Notes: generated from the sequence alone by a model not told the origin. A DNA stretch of 64,000 nucleotides from Macrotrachela quadricornifera (GCA_022393335.1 JAJEKB010021931.1:1266150-1330149); one strand, 5' to 3'. Positions 1 to 12,134 are shown, counted from the first letter of the stretch. Numbers and translations are program-made.

Positions 1-264
1 ACGTAAGTATGCCACAAGATGCAGTGCGTTCTGTGTTTTCTTCCTATATATAGTACGTCAATAGATAAAAACGTATAGTAATACAAATAAAAGGAATCGA
101 AGGATATATTTTTAATATTCATGGACTGTAATCTATGTTTTTTAATTGTGAATATTACTTATCGATGCAATTATCAGTTTGTTGGTCTATACTAATTATA
201 GGATTCGTCCTTTTTATTTGTATATCGACATGTCACTTGACAAAAAAAATTGATAATTTGAATA
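1..264. other. left-edge non-coding sequence
   Basis: AT-rich sequence with no credible gene. The first 30 bases contain a short stretch (AAGTATGCCACAAGATGCAG) that recurs in slightly altered form near 19343-19362, so it is probably a fragment of a dispersed repeat. The last nine bases (256-264, ATTTGAATA) are the left target duplication of the adjacent transposon. Confidence 0.5.
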
Positions 265-1437
265 GGCACATATTTAAGTGCTAAGTAAAAATATATAAAC
301 GCTAAGTTGATTTCTGCTAAGTAAAATTTGTATATACTCCGTAAATAAGTTGAATGCTCAGTTAAAAAAATAATTCTCAGTAATTAATTTTTTTCTAAGT
401 TTATTAATTAATATATAAGTTAAAATTTTAATTGCTAGGTAAATTTATGGAATTGTCGGTAAAAAATACATTTTAGCAAGTAAAAAAAATATTTTAGAAG
501 TAAAAAACATAAATTTGCTAAGTAAATACAAATGACAGACAAGTCGTTATTTTTCATTCGTTCTCTTGTGTTCGTTTCTTTTTACACACATCACATATAC
601 TTTGATTCTTTCGTTCCTGTCCATCATATATGCTTGGTTTTTTCCTTCTATTCTCTATTTGTCATCTTTTCATATGTATATTGTGTTTGTTGAGATTTAT
701 TCCAGTGGTTTCACCTCAATCACCCGATGGATATTTTCCAAGATTATACGGTCCACTCCCCTATATATAGCCTGTAATTTTTATGAATAAATCATGTGTG
801 ATATAAATATACTGCTATTCACTCTTATTCAACCAACTATCTGAAGTCATTCATCTGACACAAGTTTTATACACATATACACAATTTGTGCTCGACATTT
901 ACTTCAAATCTACAAACAATGGCAGCTTTTGTGGAGACACAACAATATGAAACCTCATCAGAATCTGACGACGAGATGGAAATAGATCACCATAATATTC
1001 AAAACAAGACAATAACTCGACGTAGTATTAGGGTGTATATTTGCAAACATATAGTTGACATGTCAATTCGATTGAAGTTTTGCAAACCATCTCCAGCAGC
1101 AAAGGACGTACCGTTGGGGGAAAAAAGAAAAAGAGGACGACCACGAAAAGCAACCAAAGCATTGCCAATCGATTAACTGTTCAATCAATTTTTTTACTTA
1201 TATATTCTGTATTTATTACTTAGCAAAAATTAGTTTTTTACTTCGCAAAAACTATTTATTTACTTAGCATTTTTCAATATTTTACTTAGAAAACTAAATG
1301 TTTTTACTGAGAATTTATATAAATTACTTAGCAGAAAAGATTTTTTTACTTAGATTTTTATTCACTATATTACTTAGCAAAAATAGAATTTTTTACTTAG
1401 CATTTATATTTTTTTACTTAGCACTTAAATATGTGCC
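265..1437 (+). mobile_element. Mutator-like non-autonomous transposon, copy 1
   Basis: The element begins GGCACATATTTAAGTGCTAA and ends with the reverse complement; about 27 terminal bases match perfectly. It is flanked by an exact 9-bp direct duplication, ATTTGAATA (256-264 and 1438-1446). A 9-bp duplication is the classical signature of Mutator-like elements. Both subterminal regions are packed with many copies of the short motif GCTAAGTAAA (left) or TTTACTTAGCA (right), which could be transposase binding sites. The centre carries one small coding region with an AT-hook. A diverged second copy lies at 53261-54432. At 1173 bp it is too short for a full transposase, so it is probably non-autonomous. 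Confidence 0.85.
919..1176 (+). CDS. AT-hook protein remnant inside the Mutator-like element
   Basis: An 85-residue reading frame from the ATG at 919. It opens with an acidic Ser/Glu/Asp stretch (ETSSESDDEMEID) and ends in a canonical AT-hook, KRKRGRPRKA, a minor-groove AT DNA-binding motif. The central part is short. In copy 2 (53.4-53.8 kb) the same position holds a longer stretch resembling the start of the FLYWCH/MULE-type zinc-finger domain (FVWIRDNSFSNDT...WSQYFT), so this copy seems to have lost most of that domain. It probably derives from the N-terminal DNA-binding part of a transposase. Whether it is still translated is unknown. Confidence 0.5.
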   Translation: MAAFVETQQYETSSESDDEMEIDHHNIQNKTITRRSIRVYICKHIVDMSIRLKFCKPSPAAKDVPLGEKRKRGRPRKATKALPID

Positions 1438-1446
1438 ATTTGAATA

Positions 1447-2707
1447 TAACCCTTTTTATTGGCATAAAAATACATAACGCGTTATAATCGTAAATTTAGT
1501 TATATAATGTGTGTTTTCTTGAGAAAGTCATGAATAGGGCTTGAAATAAATAGAAATCTATTTTTCTCAAAGAAAACACTTCAATTTTAAATGTAGCCGC
1601 CGCCGCCAAAGAGATTACTAATTCAAAACATCAATCGCCGCCGATCCGAAAAAATTGGAAAGTTTTATCCGCCGTCGCCGTTCAACCCTTCAGCTTACAC
1701 CTCTAGTTGTGCCAAAAATGTGATGATATATCACATTATTTTCCTTCTTTTTTTTCTCGTTTGTGGATGAGGATTCATTTTGTTGTTTTAAATGAACTTT
1801 TTCTTCGAAAATAAAGTCCCCGATATGAACACATACTCTCGCTCCCGTCCTCTCTCTCTTAACCCTATAGACAGGCTAACAAAACACTAAAAAAATTACA
1901 GCGTAGTTGCTTATAAACTATAGTTTTACATTGTTTTCTTCTATGGATCTTATTGCCTTACTTTCCTGCCAAAAAATTGAATTTCATTATTCTTCTATCT
2001 TTTGTTAAAAAAACTCTTTCTTTCTTTTGCACCGAAAAATCTCCTTTTTTTTAGCTGAAGTAAAAGTCTGTATAGACATTCAACAAGATAATTTTTTCCC
2101 TTGTCTGGTTATATGACTTATGTTGCTTGTTTTCATATAACATATGTTGCTATCCTCGTGTCACTTCATTTTTTTCCTTTTGTATGATTCTTTTATTCCG
2201 TTTTTATTACTCGAGCTATTTACACTTTGCATTCGATGTGTGCTGCATCGTGCATTTCTATTTTTAATCTTACAGAATGTTTTTTTAAACGCATTGTATT
2301 TTCACTATGATCAACAGATCGATAGGCAGATACACGGATGATTATATAATTAGTTAAAAATATAGTCAAATCGACAGATAGATAGATGGATTAGCAGATA
2401 GCTATTTAGATAAATTTACCAAATTAGTATGACAAATAAAAATATCGAAAATAAGAATGTCTAAAACAGAAATATTGTTACCTGCTCGTATACTCATTTT
2501 CATATATTTCAATTGAAGACATTTTTATACTGTGACACCAATACATTCGCCATTTCTACCAATTTGTTTTCAGCATGATATCTTCGGATAAAAGTTACGT
2601 TTTCCAATTGAATACTTAGATAAGTGTATAGTGAAATGGATAGACAGATAGTTAGCGAACGACACATTTAGATAAGTAGTGGGACAGCGAACTAGGTAAG
2701 TATACAT
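1447..2707. other. non-coding, CCG-rich patch and degenerate GATA tract
   Basis: No gene is seen. Around 1598-1690 there is an unusual GC-rich patch with runs of CCG (GCCGCCGCCGCC, then CGCCGCCG and CCGCCGTCGCCG) in otherwise AT-rich DNA. From about 2310 to 2690 the sequence is a loose tetranucleotide array of GATA/GACA type (for example ACAGATAGATAGATGGAT). The predicted small open frames here are pyrimidine-tract artefacts. Confidence 0.4.
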
Positions 2708-3225
2708 CTATTGTCCATTTCAAAATAGAAGAAGGATGGTTTTTTTTTTGAATAAGTCTTCAACGAAAAGAGCGATCGATCTGTATAGATCAGATTTTTT
2801 TGAGGCGGCTTCCTATGATTTTCAGTCAACTTTGTCGAAAACAAAATATTAAGCCGTATGAAAATTTTGCAAACTTCATTTTAAGAAGTGTATCAGAACA
2901 CCCAACAGAAGCTCTATAAACTGTACAAGTTCGGTGTCGATAGTGTTCCAACCAATCGTGAGTTATAGATATTTTAATGCGTTTTCATCACCGGTTTTTT
3001 TGCAAAAAAACTGACTTTTTTTCGTATTATTTGAGGAAAAGTGCGTCTTTTCAACCTAAAAGCAGCACCGTTTTTTTTGAAAAATCTGTATGAAACTTTC
3101 AAAAATCCTGTTCAAAAAATTCTGATCTATACAGATTGATGCAGTTTCATCTCCTCTTTCGAATAGCAAAAACCGCAGATCGATTGCTCTTTCCATCAAA
3201 GAATTACTTTTGAAATGGATAATAG
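2708..3225. mobile_element. MITE-like inverted-repeat element
   Basis: The ends are near-perfect inverted repeats: CTATTGTCCATTTCAAAA at 2708-2725 and TTTTGAAATGGATAATAG at 3208-3225. The similarity extends inward, with a GATCGATCTG / CAGATCGATTG motif and TCTGTATAGATCAGA on the left matched by TCTGATCTATACAGA on the right. If the terminal TA of each end is the target duplication, the TIR would start TTRTCCATTTC, consistent with a Tc1/mariner-type MITE. No coding potential is seen inside. The superfamily assignment is inference. Confidence 0.6.
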
Positions 3226-3820
3226 TTAGTTGGTAAGCTAAATAAGTAGATAGACAGAGGGATAGTTAATGTTCATCCCACTGCTGAGTAGTAGCAGGCA
3301 TTTTTTGAATAACTGTAAAACAACAAGAGCTAAATAGTTCAGGCTTTTTACACTGCCTACAATCAAAAATGAATTAGGGCAGACTAATGGTGACACTTTA
3401 ATTTTAATTTAATAGTTAAAGTTACAATAGTTATGCCATAGAATAAGGAAAATTTTATGGATTCGAGATTTTCTTTATGCAAAAGATATCCTGCAATAAT
3501 AACGATATTTTATAAAGTTTGATCAACGATTTTCGAGATCGAAGAATTCGAATCCGTTTCCGGTTTTTAAAAATGTTGAGGATAAGCTGCGGAACTATCA
3601 GTCCCTCGCCCTATATATCAATATTAAAACTAATACTGATCTATACCGATACCATTTAATATCAATACCTCAATTCCGTATTAGTATTGGTATTAACGAT
3701 AATGGTATTGTTATGTCCCCACATCCACTCTTACGATTCAGGTCCCGAGAATAACCGAACTCTGGAGCTACCGAACCAGAAGTTCTAGATTTATTCTCAA
3801 ATTCAGCGCATGCCTATTAA
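3226..3820. other. non-coding sequence
   Basis: No gene recognised. It contains a short AATACTAATAC-type palindromic stretch near 3620-3715 (ATTAAAACTAATACTGAT, then GTATTAGTATTGGTATTAA) that may be a decayed inverted repeat. Confidence 0.3.
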
Positions 3821-3919
3821 CAGACAGATTACAGGATTCAAATAAGGAGAAGAACTAAGCGGATAGACATAAATTAAAGCGATAGATTAAGGTACAGGAC
3901 TAAGGATTCGGTCAAGCGA

Positions 3920-4215
3920 ATAAATTGTGAACTTACACATAAATTTAGGATGGCACATTGAGGAATAGATTAATAGGTTAGGTTAAGCGAAGAGACTAAC
4001 GGATTAGGTTGAGGGGATGTACATAGATTTAGGAAGGCAGAATGAGTCAGAGATTAACGGGATAAATTAATGAGTTATATTAAGAAATTAGACTAAGAGG
4101 AGAGGTAAAGTGGTTAAGTTCAGGAATTATATTGAGAAGATAGATTAAGGGGATATACGTAGATTTAGGAAGATAGACTAAGGGGTAGATTAGAGAATGG
4201 ATAAAGGGATAAGGC
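3920..4215. repeat. degenerate tandem repeat, purine-rich
   Basis: Purine-rich sequence built from variants of GATTAAGG/TAGATTA. A longer unit recurs three times, recognisable by TAGATTTAGGAAGG-like cores near 3938, 4022 and 4158, each followed by a purine-rich stretch. Spacing is irregular (about 85-140 bp), so this is a decayed minisatellite rather than a clean array. Confidence 0.5.
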
Positions 4216-6402
4216 TAACTCTTTCGCGCCGGATGTTTCATATATGAGATGGTGATATTTTTGCTAAATATGGATATCAAATTTTACTCGAACTGCAATT
4301 TAATAATAGTATCTATGGAGTACTATCTATTGTAAGCACAGAGAGACTAATGCAATGGAAGCTTTACGATAAAGGCACAACTTTTATTCAAAAATTTTAA
4401 CGTCTCCCCTCGCCTATTTAAAAATCTTGATAAAAAATAAGTTTTTTTAACTCTGAAGAACATAGTATGGCACGATTGTACGTGTATATACTATCCATTT
4501 TCTTTCATTCTCTTGACGCGGATGAAATTGTTTTGTTCTCTCTTTCTCTCCTGCTATATTCAATCAAATTCATTCTTCTTTCTCGATCTGTTCATTGAAG
4601 CACTTCTACTAAAAATTCTATTATCAAAGGTGACGACCTTGATTGCCGGGACTTTCTACAAAGGAAAAGGCTACTTTAACTTCTAGATGTGCAAAGTGTT
4701 TAGAAACTGTATTAAGAGCTATTTTGGCATTAGATACAGACAAGCCTATCATTAAAATTAATCCCGGCGTGAAAGGATTAAAAACTGGATGTTTGTTTCC
4801 TAGCTTTCTTGTGATCAAGAACTATGAGATACAGTAAAATGAAAATCGAAATTATTTCGAATAATAATGATACCAAATTCTCTTTCAGAAAAGGATCAAT
4901 GAATCCGTAGGATGAGCACTATTGATTAACCTAGGTCTATACGATTGAGAAATGCAAGCAGTCAAAAGTGGTGGGCCATAGGGACGCCGACGACTGGCAG
5001 CGAGCTATATTCAATGAATGATGACAAAGACATTTCTGGTGGAACTAATGAGCTCAGGTATTCTATAAAATAGTTGTCAATGGAAGTATTACCGATTTTT
5101 TTTCATATGCTCGTTTGATTGATATGAATCTTCTAAGTGTAATTCATAAGTACATAAATACGTTCTCTTTTCTATCATCTAGTTGATTATATCATTATTA
5201 TTCCACTTGTATAAAATAATTAAATAAAAAGTATCTCAACCTACAACAAACTTTTCCAGGAAGATTAATTAGCAGGTCTAGTTAGTGTCAATCATTGAGT
5301 CGAGGGTTATTTATTATTTTTTATTAGTAGGATAAAATGAAAAGATTGAAAAATGTGCTAAACTTCTTTTCGCTGAGCAAAAAGTGTTTTTTATCCTGTA
5401 CGCACGCATCTGACCCAAAATGAATGAAATTCATAGTGCATATAGAGAACACTTAGGACAACTCATATCATTTTTCGAATGCCCTTGAAACATAGTAACA
5501 AAAGAAGAAAGTCAAAAACATAAAATGTGCTAAACTTTTTCCTCCACTCTATATACACAATGCATCTTGTAAAAGAAGAGTTCAGTTGTAGGTTGATCCT
5601 ACGATCGATTCACAATTGAAATCATCTAGCCGCGAAGAGTAGAACGAGTAGTGTCAAGAGACAAACACATCAAAGGTGTTATTCTTGTTATTATTTGATT
5701 GTCTGTTCATTACTTTGTATAAGTCACATGTGTGAACATTTAATTATACAGTTATCATTCCTCTGTTGAAATCATTCTTAAATAAATCGTTATTAGTCGT
5801 GGTATCTGGATACATTCCCTTATCAATATCTCTTGCTCAACACCTACACGTTCATCTCATCTTCGTTTTCATTACAATCTGAGAAATTGACTTTGGTTTC
5901 CATGGTTCCCAATCTCCAGGAATCTTGTATAAAGTAGCATATGGATATAAGACTGATATTATAACAAAAAACCTATGAAACACGTTGTTTCATTCCTTTC
6001 TTTTCTGTGAGTATGTTACTGTTTTTTTAGGTATGTATAAATTCCACAGAAATGAAAGTCGTCAAAAGTAAAAAATATCGAACGTGCTTATTCATACTAC
6101 TTCAATACTATATAAGATAGTCATATGTAAATGAATAATATAAATACCATCACTGCCTACTTATACAGTACGTATGCCAGAACTTACATAAGCTGTATTA
6201 ACATCATTTTTAATATCTATTCTATCAACATGCATGTCTTCCAGTGTTTTTTTCTCTGCTATCTAATATCTAACCTCTTGTTACTGCATAGAACGGGTTC
6301 TATTTTAGTAATGCCAATATACCTTTTACAATATTTGTCGGTTATCTACATTGTAAGTTTTCTCTTGAAATTATAGAAAAAGAATAAATTCAAAGGATTA
6401 AA
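4216..6402. other. long non-coding interval
   Basis: No gene can be supported. Open frames of about 64 codons near 4624-4837 overlap on both strands and resemble nothing recognised. A motif AAAATGTGCTAAACTT occurs twice (near 5353 and 5525). The stretch 5586-5830 ends with AATAAA and could be a decayed LTR, but no partner copy was found. The last few hundred bases are the likely promoter region of the gene starting at 6403. Confidence 0.35.
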
Positions 6403-7139
6403 ATGGTATCGAAAGTTTTAATACTCACTTTAATGGTTCTTGTATTTCTCATTTTGTGCATTGATGCAAAGGGTCGCGGACGAATACGAATAAGTATAAA
6501 AATATTTTATAAACATAAATGAAATCTTCCTTCCATTTCGAATGTAGGTTCTTCCAGCAATTCTTCAAGTGAATCATCATCGAGTCCACTAAAAACAATT
6601 CTTGGAATTATATTCATGTTGTTCAGTTGTGGATGTGGAATATTTTGGAAATTTTATAAATGCTTTGGTAGAGAAAGATCACGACAAAAACAAACGTTCC
6701 ATTATGTTTCTGCGAATGATAAACAAGCATGCACTCTTATCCCGTTAAATGAAAAGATTTTACCAACAAATGAACCATATGTAAGATACATAGAAAAGTC
6801 ATTTCATTATAAGAAATGTGCTGAAATATGCACTTCACATATTTATAATAGTCGGAACCTTGAGATCCATAGTTCTTTACACTTATATTTAATATTAGAG
6901 TACCTTTTTTTTATTCTATTTAGTTGTCATCTAATACATTGAATACACTTCAATTCATTTTGATACCTCTATCTAGTCATTCATTTGACGATACACATGA
7001 GGAACTCATTAATAATAATGGATTAGAACAAGCAAAAGGTGAAGATTCAATCTCTTCACAGCAAGCAACGAACAAAGAAAAACAATGCATATTGATTATT
7101 CCCATCAAAGAAGAAAAAGCATCGACAGAGATCAATTGA
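6403..7139 (+). CDS. small single-pass membrane protein (three exons), unknown family
   Basis: Exons 6403-6493, 6548-6780 and 6924-7139 join in phase through GT-AG introns of 54 and 143 bp to give 179 residues. The N-terminus (MVSKVLILTLMVLVFLILC) is a clear signal peptide or anchor. It is followed by a short basic segment and a serine-rich stretch (SSSNSSSESSSS), then a second hydrophobic segment (TILGIIFMLFSCGCGIFW, about residues 48-65) and a hydrophilic, mostly cytoplasmic-looking tail that is acidic at its end. This looks like a small type I membrane protein with a very short Ser-rich ectodomain. A polyadenylation signal AATAAA follows at 7240-7245. No family is recognised, but splice-phase consistency and a sensible topology argue for a real gene. 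Confidence 0.6.
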
Positions 7140-7663
7140 CTAATATGTTGTCGTGAATCTATCGCATCGAAACTTTAAATAACAAGATTTATTGTTTATC
7201 TCATTTTTTTCGAATTGTAAAGAAACAAAATGGATGTTAAATAAATGTCTTATATAACTGTCCCTATTTTTTGACGAAAAAAAAAGTTCCGTCTACTAAT
7301 CTCCATTCTAACTTTTCAACAATCAATCTTTTTATAAAAATAAATGTTGTCGAAGTAATGTGTTTGTAGATAAACCAAAAAACATACGGTTTAATTCTTC
7401 AACGCGCTTCATGTTAATTAGTTTAAAAATTAAATACTCATCAGAATTTTGCATTAAACAATTAAAAATTAAAAAAAAATTATAAACACACATTGCGAAA
7501 CAAGGAAAAGGAATAAATCTCATATAGAGCAAAAAAAATAACGAACATGAAGATAAAGGGAGAGGGGAAATGAGGAGCGAAAATTGAAATTGAAAAAGAA
7601 AGCTCTGAAGGCTTGTTGTATGCATTAAATCCACGATGCATTTGATTATCATCAATTATCTAT
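7140..7663. other. non-coding 3' flank
   Basis: Contains the AATAAA of the preceding gene (7240-7245), then AT-rich sequence. The 107-codon minus-strand frame here is dominated by hydrophobic residues from a homopurine tract and is not credible. Confidence 0.4.
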
Positions 7664-7920
7664 CAAGGGAACCGATGCAACTCGTTAGTCGATATTTTAA
7701 TAAAATATAGTGGACCTAGGGTTATTCACTACACTGATTCCGAATATCACCATGGTTTTTCTGCATAGGTCTCCAGAGATCCGATTTTTGGAAAAACAGT
7801 TTCCGATGGGAAAAAAGTTTTTTTTCTAATTGATTTTTTTATACTCCCGGGTGATAAAGCATGTCGAGTAAGCTACCAAAACCTATTTTTATCCATTTAA
7901 ACGAGCTTTTTAACGGGAGA
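7664..7920 (+). repeat. left terminal inverted repeat of the Tc5-like element
   Basis: It pairs with 12135-12390 in inverted orientation. Shared landmarks include TGGACCTAGGGTTATTCAC, ACCATGGTTTTTCT, AAAACAGTTTCC, GATAAAGCATGTCGAGTAAG and AACGAGCTTTTTAACG. Identity breaks down just inward of the last motif. Confidence 0.85.
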
Positions 7921-7965
7921 ATACTATTTTCTACTATTAGAAGTGAATGAAAAGAGTTATATATA

Positions 7966-10195
7966 TGTTGGGGACAGAATTAAAATCGAAGAAGAAAGCG
8001 TTAAATTGTATTCAGGGAATTATCCATATATGTTCATTCTCTTTCTTTCGTTCTGTCAGGTATTTTCCCTAGTATTTTCTCTTAGTTTTCTCCCTCTACT
8101 GTCTTTTTATTTTAATGTGATGAGTCATGTATTTTCCAACTGTATATATCATCTATTGAATTCTTCCAAGTATGATATTCTATTTCATGGGATAGTCCAT
8201 ATTCGCTTCGCATCTAAGTAGTATAAATACTTGCGTTTATTTACTAAATAAATCAGTTAATTAAATATTAAACTTCGAAAAAGAAGATCTTCAATCATCA
8301 ATAAGACTAACAATAGGAGTACGCGTTCACATTATCGAAAGAGAAATGGCGGAATCAAATACAACAATTGTCGAAGCAAGTAATGGTGAGACGGCTTTTT
8401 ATGAAGAAGTGGAAAAATATATTAACTCATTAAGTAAAAAATTTCGGAAAAAATGTGTAATAAAACAAAATGTTTACAACGATATCATTACATATTTATC
8501 GTTACCAAAAGGTAAGTCTGGCGACCAATTTTCTTCAAATTTCACTTATTGGGTGAAGAAAAAATTCATCGTTATGAAAATTGCTGGTGTCGATGTCGAT
8601 TGCTGTGTTAAATCTATGCAGCCAATTTGTATTTATGAAGTATATTACAAAACAATAAGTGAAGCACATGCTGCTGTATCACATGACGGTCGTCATAAAA
8701 CAATGTTCGAATTAAATGCTCATTATTCATGGATACCACGATTTTGTGTTGAAATCTTTTTAAAACAATGCATACCGTGTCAGACCAGAAAGCCAGTCAA
8801 ATAACATGTGATTTCAAAACCTATAATATCACTGGGAGTAATGACACGCTAGCAAATTGACCTGATAGACATGAGAACCAGACCAGATACAACTGCTCCA
8901 GATATCGTATATAATTAGATTTTAAACTGTATTGATCGTTACAGTAAGTTTTCTTGGGCTTTCCCTTTGGAAAACAAATCGGCTAATGATGTTGCAATGA
9001 AACTACGTGTGCTGCTTTTTACTTTCGGACCACCACGATTGCTCCACAGCGATAATGGGCGGGAATTCGTGGCCAATGTGTTAACTGAGTTGCAAGAACT
9101 ATTTCCGGATATGGCTTTTGTGAGAGGTCGACCACGTCATCCCCAAAGTCAGGGATGCATTGAACGAGCGAATGGTATATTATGTAATGTGCTTGCTAAA
9201 TGGTTGTCAACAAATAATACGTCGCATTGGTCAGATGGTTTATTGCCAGTTGTGTATCATATTAACACAAGAGTATCAAGTGTGACCAAAACATCTCCAT
9301 ATGCAGTAATGTTTGGGCAACCACCTCGTTCAGATTCAAATTTTTGGAAACTCATCAGACAGAATGGGATTCAGGATGAAGAAGATCTACCTACACAAGT
9401 TGATGAAGCAAATGACGAAACAATGAACAATTTGATACAATCGATGCTGGTGATGTTGTCAATAATGTTGTGGTTCAAATTGATCAAGAATTGTCTGATG
9501 ATGTTGTCTCAATGTCATTGAATGACATCTCATCACCAATAAAATCACCTTCAAGACATGATCTTGTACGTAAAATTGCAACAAAGAATTATTTAAATAC
9601 GACAAATAAGAAACAAAAAAATATCAAGATACTGCTACTTATTTGACCGAGAAATTTAATCTAAATGATTGTGTCGGAGTTCCAATTCATACTGCTGATA
9701 GAACAAACACCGATCCCAAATATTTGTCATGCTTAATTGTTGAAAAGGTTGACAAAGACGGAATGGTTATGTTTAAATTGGCAGCCAATATGGGTGTTTG
9801 CGAGATAATTTTGCAATAGAGCATTTTGTGGATTTAAAATCGGCATTCCCAGACGAGCTGAAACAACTTAATACTGCAGACTTATAAGATATCACCATCA
9901 TCGAAGCATGCAAGCTCTATGTTCGTGGATTCATTAGTGGTTGGACGTGTGATTGCAAAGAAAAATGTTTTACTAAACAATGTCCATGTAAAAAGGCAAA
10001 TGTTTTTTGTTCAACGAAATGTCACTCTAAACTTGGACCTTGTAAAAATATGGATTGAGTAAATTTATCATGCACTGTTCACTATTTCATTAAATAAAAT
10101 CAATGTTTTCAAATGAAAACATTAGTTATTCTGTGCAGATCTGAATACTTCCAAATAAACGCTTTTCTTGTTCGATTTTAATTTTGTCCCCAACA
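7966..10195 (+). mobile_element. Ginger-type transposon nested in the Tc5-like element
   Basis: Termini are inverted repeats beginning TGTTGGGGACARAATTAAAA and continuing TCGAASAAGAAAGCG for roughly 45 bp with a few mismatches; the right end is the reverse complement, ending ...CCCCAACA at 10195. TATA-rich sequence flanks both sides (TATATATA), so the target duplication is 4-8 bp and ambiguous. TGT...ACA termini, a short duplication, and an internal integrase with HHCC zinc finger, DDE core and a cysteine-rich C-terminus are the known features of Ginger elements, DNA transposons related to Gypsy integrases. Length is 2230 bp. Confidence 0.8.
8346..10060 (+). pseudogene. Ginger transposase (integrase-like), broken
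   Basis: Reading-frame pieces line up as one integrase. The 8346-8804 frame (ATG at 8346) ends with an H-H-C-C zinc-binding module (H...H...CIPC, about residues 108-146). After a stop at 8804 the core resumes with IDLIDMR (first catalytic Asp), then HSDNGREF (second Asp) and a conserved block, HPQSQGCIERANG, with the catalytic Glu. After further breaks near 9521-9620 the frame continues to a cysteine-rich block at 9940-10057 (GWTCDCKEKCFTKQCPCKK...) that looks like a CXC/tesmin-type domain. In-frame stops at 8804 and about 8917, and frameshifts near 9480, 9620 and 9800, make it non-functional. The enzyme would have cut and joined transposon ends. Confidence 0.8.
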
Positions 10196-10429
10196 TATAT
10201 ATAAAAGAAAAGAAAAAATAAGATAACAGAAATGAAACTGATGACTATGTGTGCCATCTAATGGCCTAGAACATGTAAAATGGAATTTTAAAAACATCTA
10301 TAATTGGTTTGTATAATCTGCTAATCTGTACTAACTTTCAAAGTTAAAATTGATCTATAGAGTAATTAGAAAAAATCAAAACTTTTCAAATATTTCTCAT
10401 ATTCTAAATTCATTGAGTCTGTTCGAAAA

Positions 10430-11850
10430 ATGAATTCAGGCAAAATTATTTATTGTTTATCCACTATTATGAATGTCGACTTGAATGATGATTCATTAAA
10501 TAAACCTTCACAAGAAGAACGTGAAGTTGCTGAACATCTAGCTGAAGTAATTATCTCAATATGTAATCTTAAACGATTTGAATATGAAGGAGAGGCAACA
10601 TTAGATTTTAATTATAAACTATATAGCAATGACCATCATAAAAATGAAGAAGAAGAAGAGGAAGAATCATCATCTAATGAATCGGAAAGTGGAAGTGAAT
10701 ATAAAGTAGAAGACGATCTAAAGAAAGAACATCATGAATTATCAAACTTTTCTCTTGACTTTATGCGACGCGTGGTCGATTACGCTTATGAAGAAAACAA
10801 ATTAGAACAACGTCATCGAACTTGGAAATCTGTTAAACATCGATTTCAAACTCTACCAAATCAAAATTATATTAGTAGATTTAAAATATATTTAGAAAAC
10901 AATGGAACGAGACGACAAAAATTGCAAGAAATAGACAACTGTGTTTGCCAAAAATTAGTTGAAGCATGCGAACAGTATCTTCCAGTCCATGATATTGACC
11001 TTCAACGGTGGGCTGTAAAAATTTCAAGAGAAGTTGGTTTTAATGATTTTCAAGCATCTGAATTTTGGATTCGCAGTTTCAAAACGCGACATAATATATG
11101 TTCTCGTAAAATAACAAATATCATTACTAAATGAGAAATCTTAAATGCCGATGAAATTCTTAAATCCGAAGAAGATTTCATAAAATTATTCAACAAGCTG
11201 TCTCCAAAATATAAAGAATCAAAAACACTAAACACCGATCAAGTTGGAATTGAGAAAGAACAGTATTCAAAAAGAACACTTTTCTATAAAGGAGAACGAA
11301 AAACTTTCGGTGTAGCTAAATCCAAAAATGCAACAACACATTCCTATACAGTGCAACCAACAATTTCATTAGATGGACGATTAGTTGGCCCAATATATTT
11401 ATGTCTACAAGAACCAGATGGATAATGGGAGAGACAGTTAAGAAGCGTTTATTTCAGCCTAGTAATGTAGTTATTACATGCTCAACTTCTGGCAAATTAA
11501 CATCATCATTAATTCGATACTGGTGCGAGAAATGCTTGGGTCCATCTGTTGATAAAGAATGCTTACTTTTATCTGATTCCTATCCAGGACAAAATGATCC
11601 AGAGCTTTATCAAGATATAAAATCAAAATCAATTCAAAGAATTATGATTCCAAAAACACAACATGTAATATACAACCGTTAGATAAGTACTTCAATCGCC
11701 AGATGAAAAACTTCATCAAACGGATGTATCACCATATTGGAATTGAACAAATTGATATTAATCTATAGGAAAGAAACAACATCATTAAATTAATATCTCT
11801 TGTTCATAATCAACTTTCGTCTCGTGTGCTCAAAGACATGATACCATATT
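10430..11850 (+). pseudogene. Tc5/pogo-like transposase with CENP-B-type DNA-binding domain, broken
   Basis: The first part (10430-11134, 234 codons from an ATG) has an acidic Glu/Ser segment, then a helix-turn-helix region ending in WAVKISREVGFNDFQASEFW, typical of the CENP-B/Tc5 DNA-binding domain. A stop at 11132 breaks the frame, which resumes downstream with TDQVGIEKE (first Asp), a YLCLQEP strand, LLLSDSYPGQND (second Asp) and IQPLDKYFNRQMKNF-like sequence (third Asp), the pattern of the DDE_1 endonuclease family. Additional stops and frameshifts near 11424, 11660 and 11767 confirm it is dead. It lies between the long TIRs, downstream of the nested Ginger element. Confidence 0.75.
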
Positions 11851-12134
11851 CGTGGTTTTGCAGTGGATATACAAGTGTCAATCTATCTTCTTTTCAAAAT
11901 GTTCTTCAAGTTTGCTGTCCTCCAGTTGCTTCCATCGAACAAAGTCAAGAGAAACAATGTATTGAAACAGCCTTCATCAATTGTTCGAAAAGGCTGTGTT
12001 TTGATCATTTTTTCGTTAAGTACCATTTTCATAGGAAGATTTAGATAAATAAAAACAAAATCAACTCCGTTAACCTTGTTAATACATATCTGTTTAAAAA
12101 TGTTCATAATATTAACAAGTTTTCTATTCCGGTA

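Noticed and set aside
5586..5830. Possible solo LTR
   Set aside because: It has a late AATAAA but no TG...CA boundaries, target duplication or second copy.
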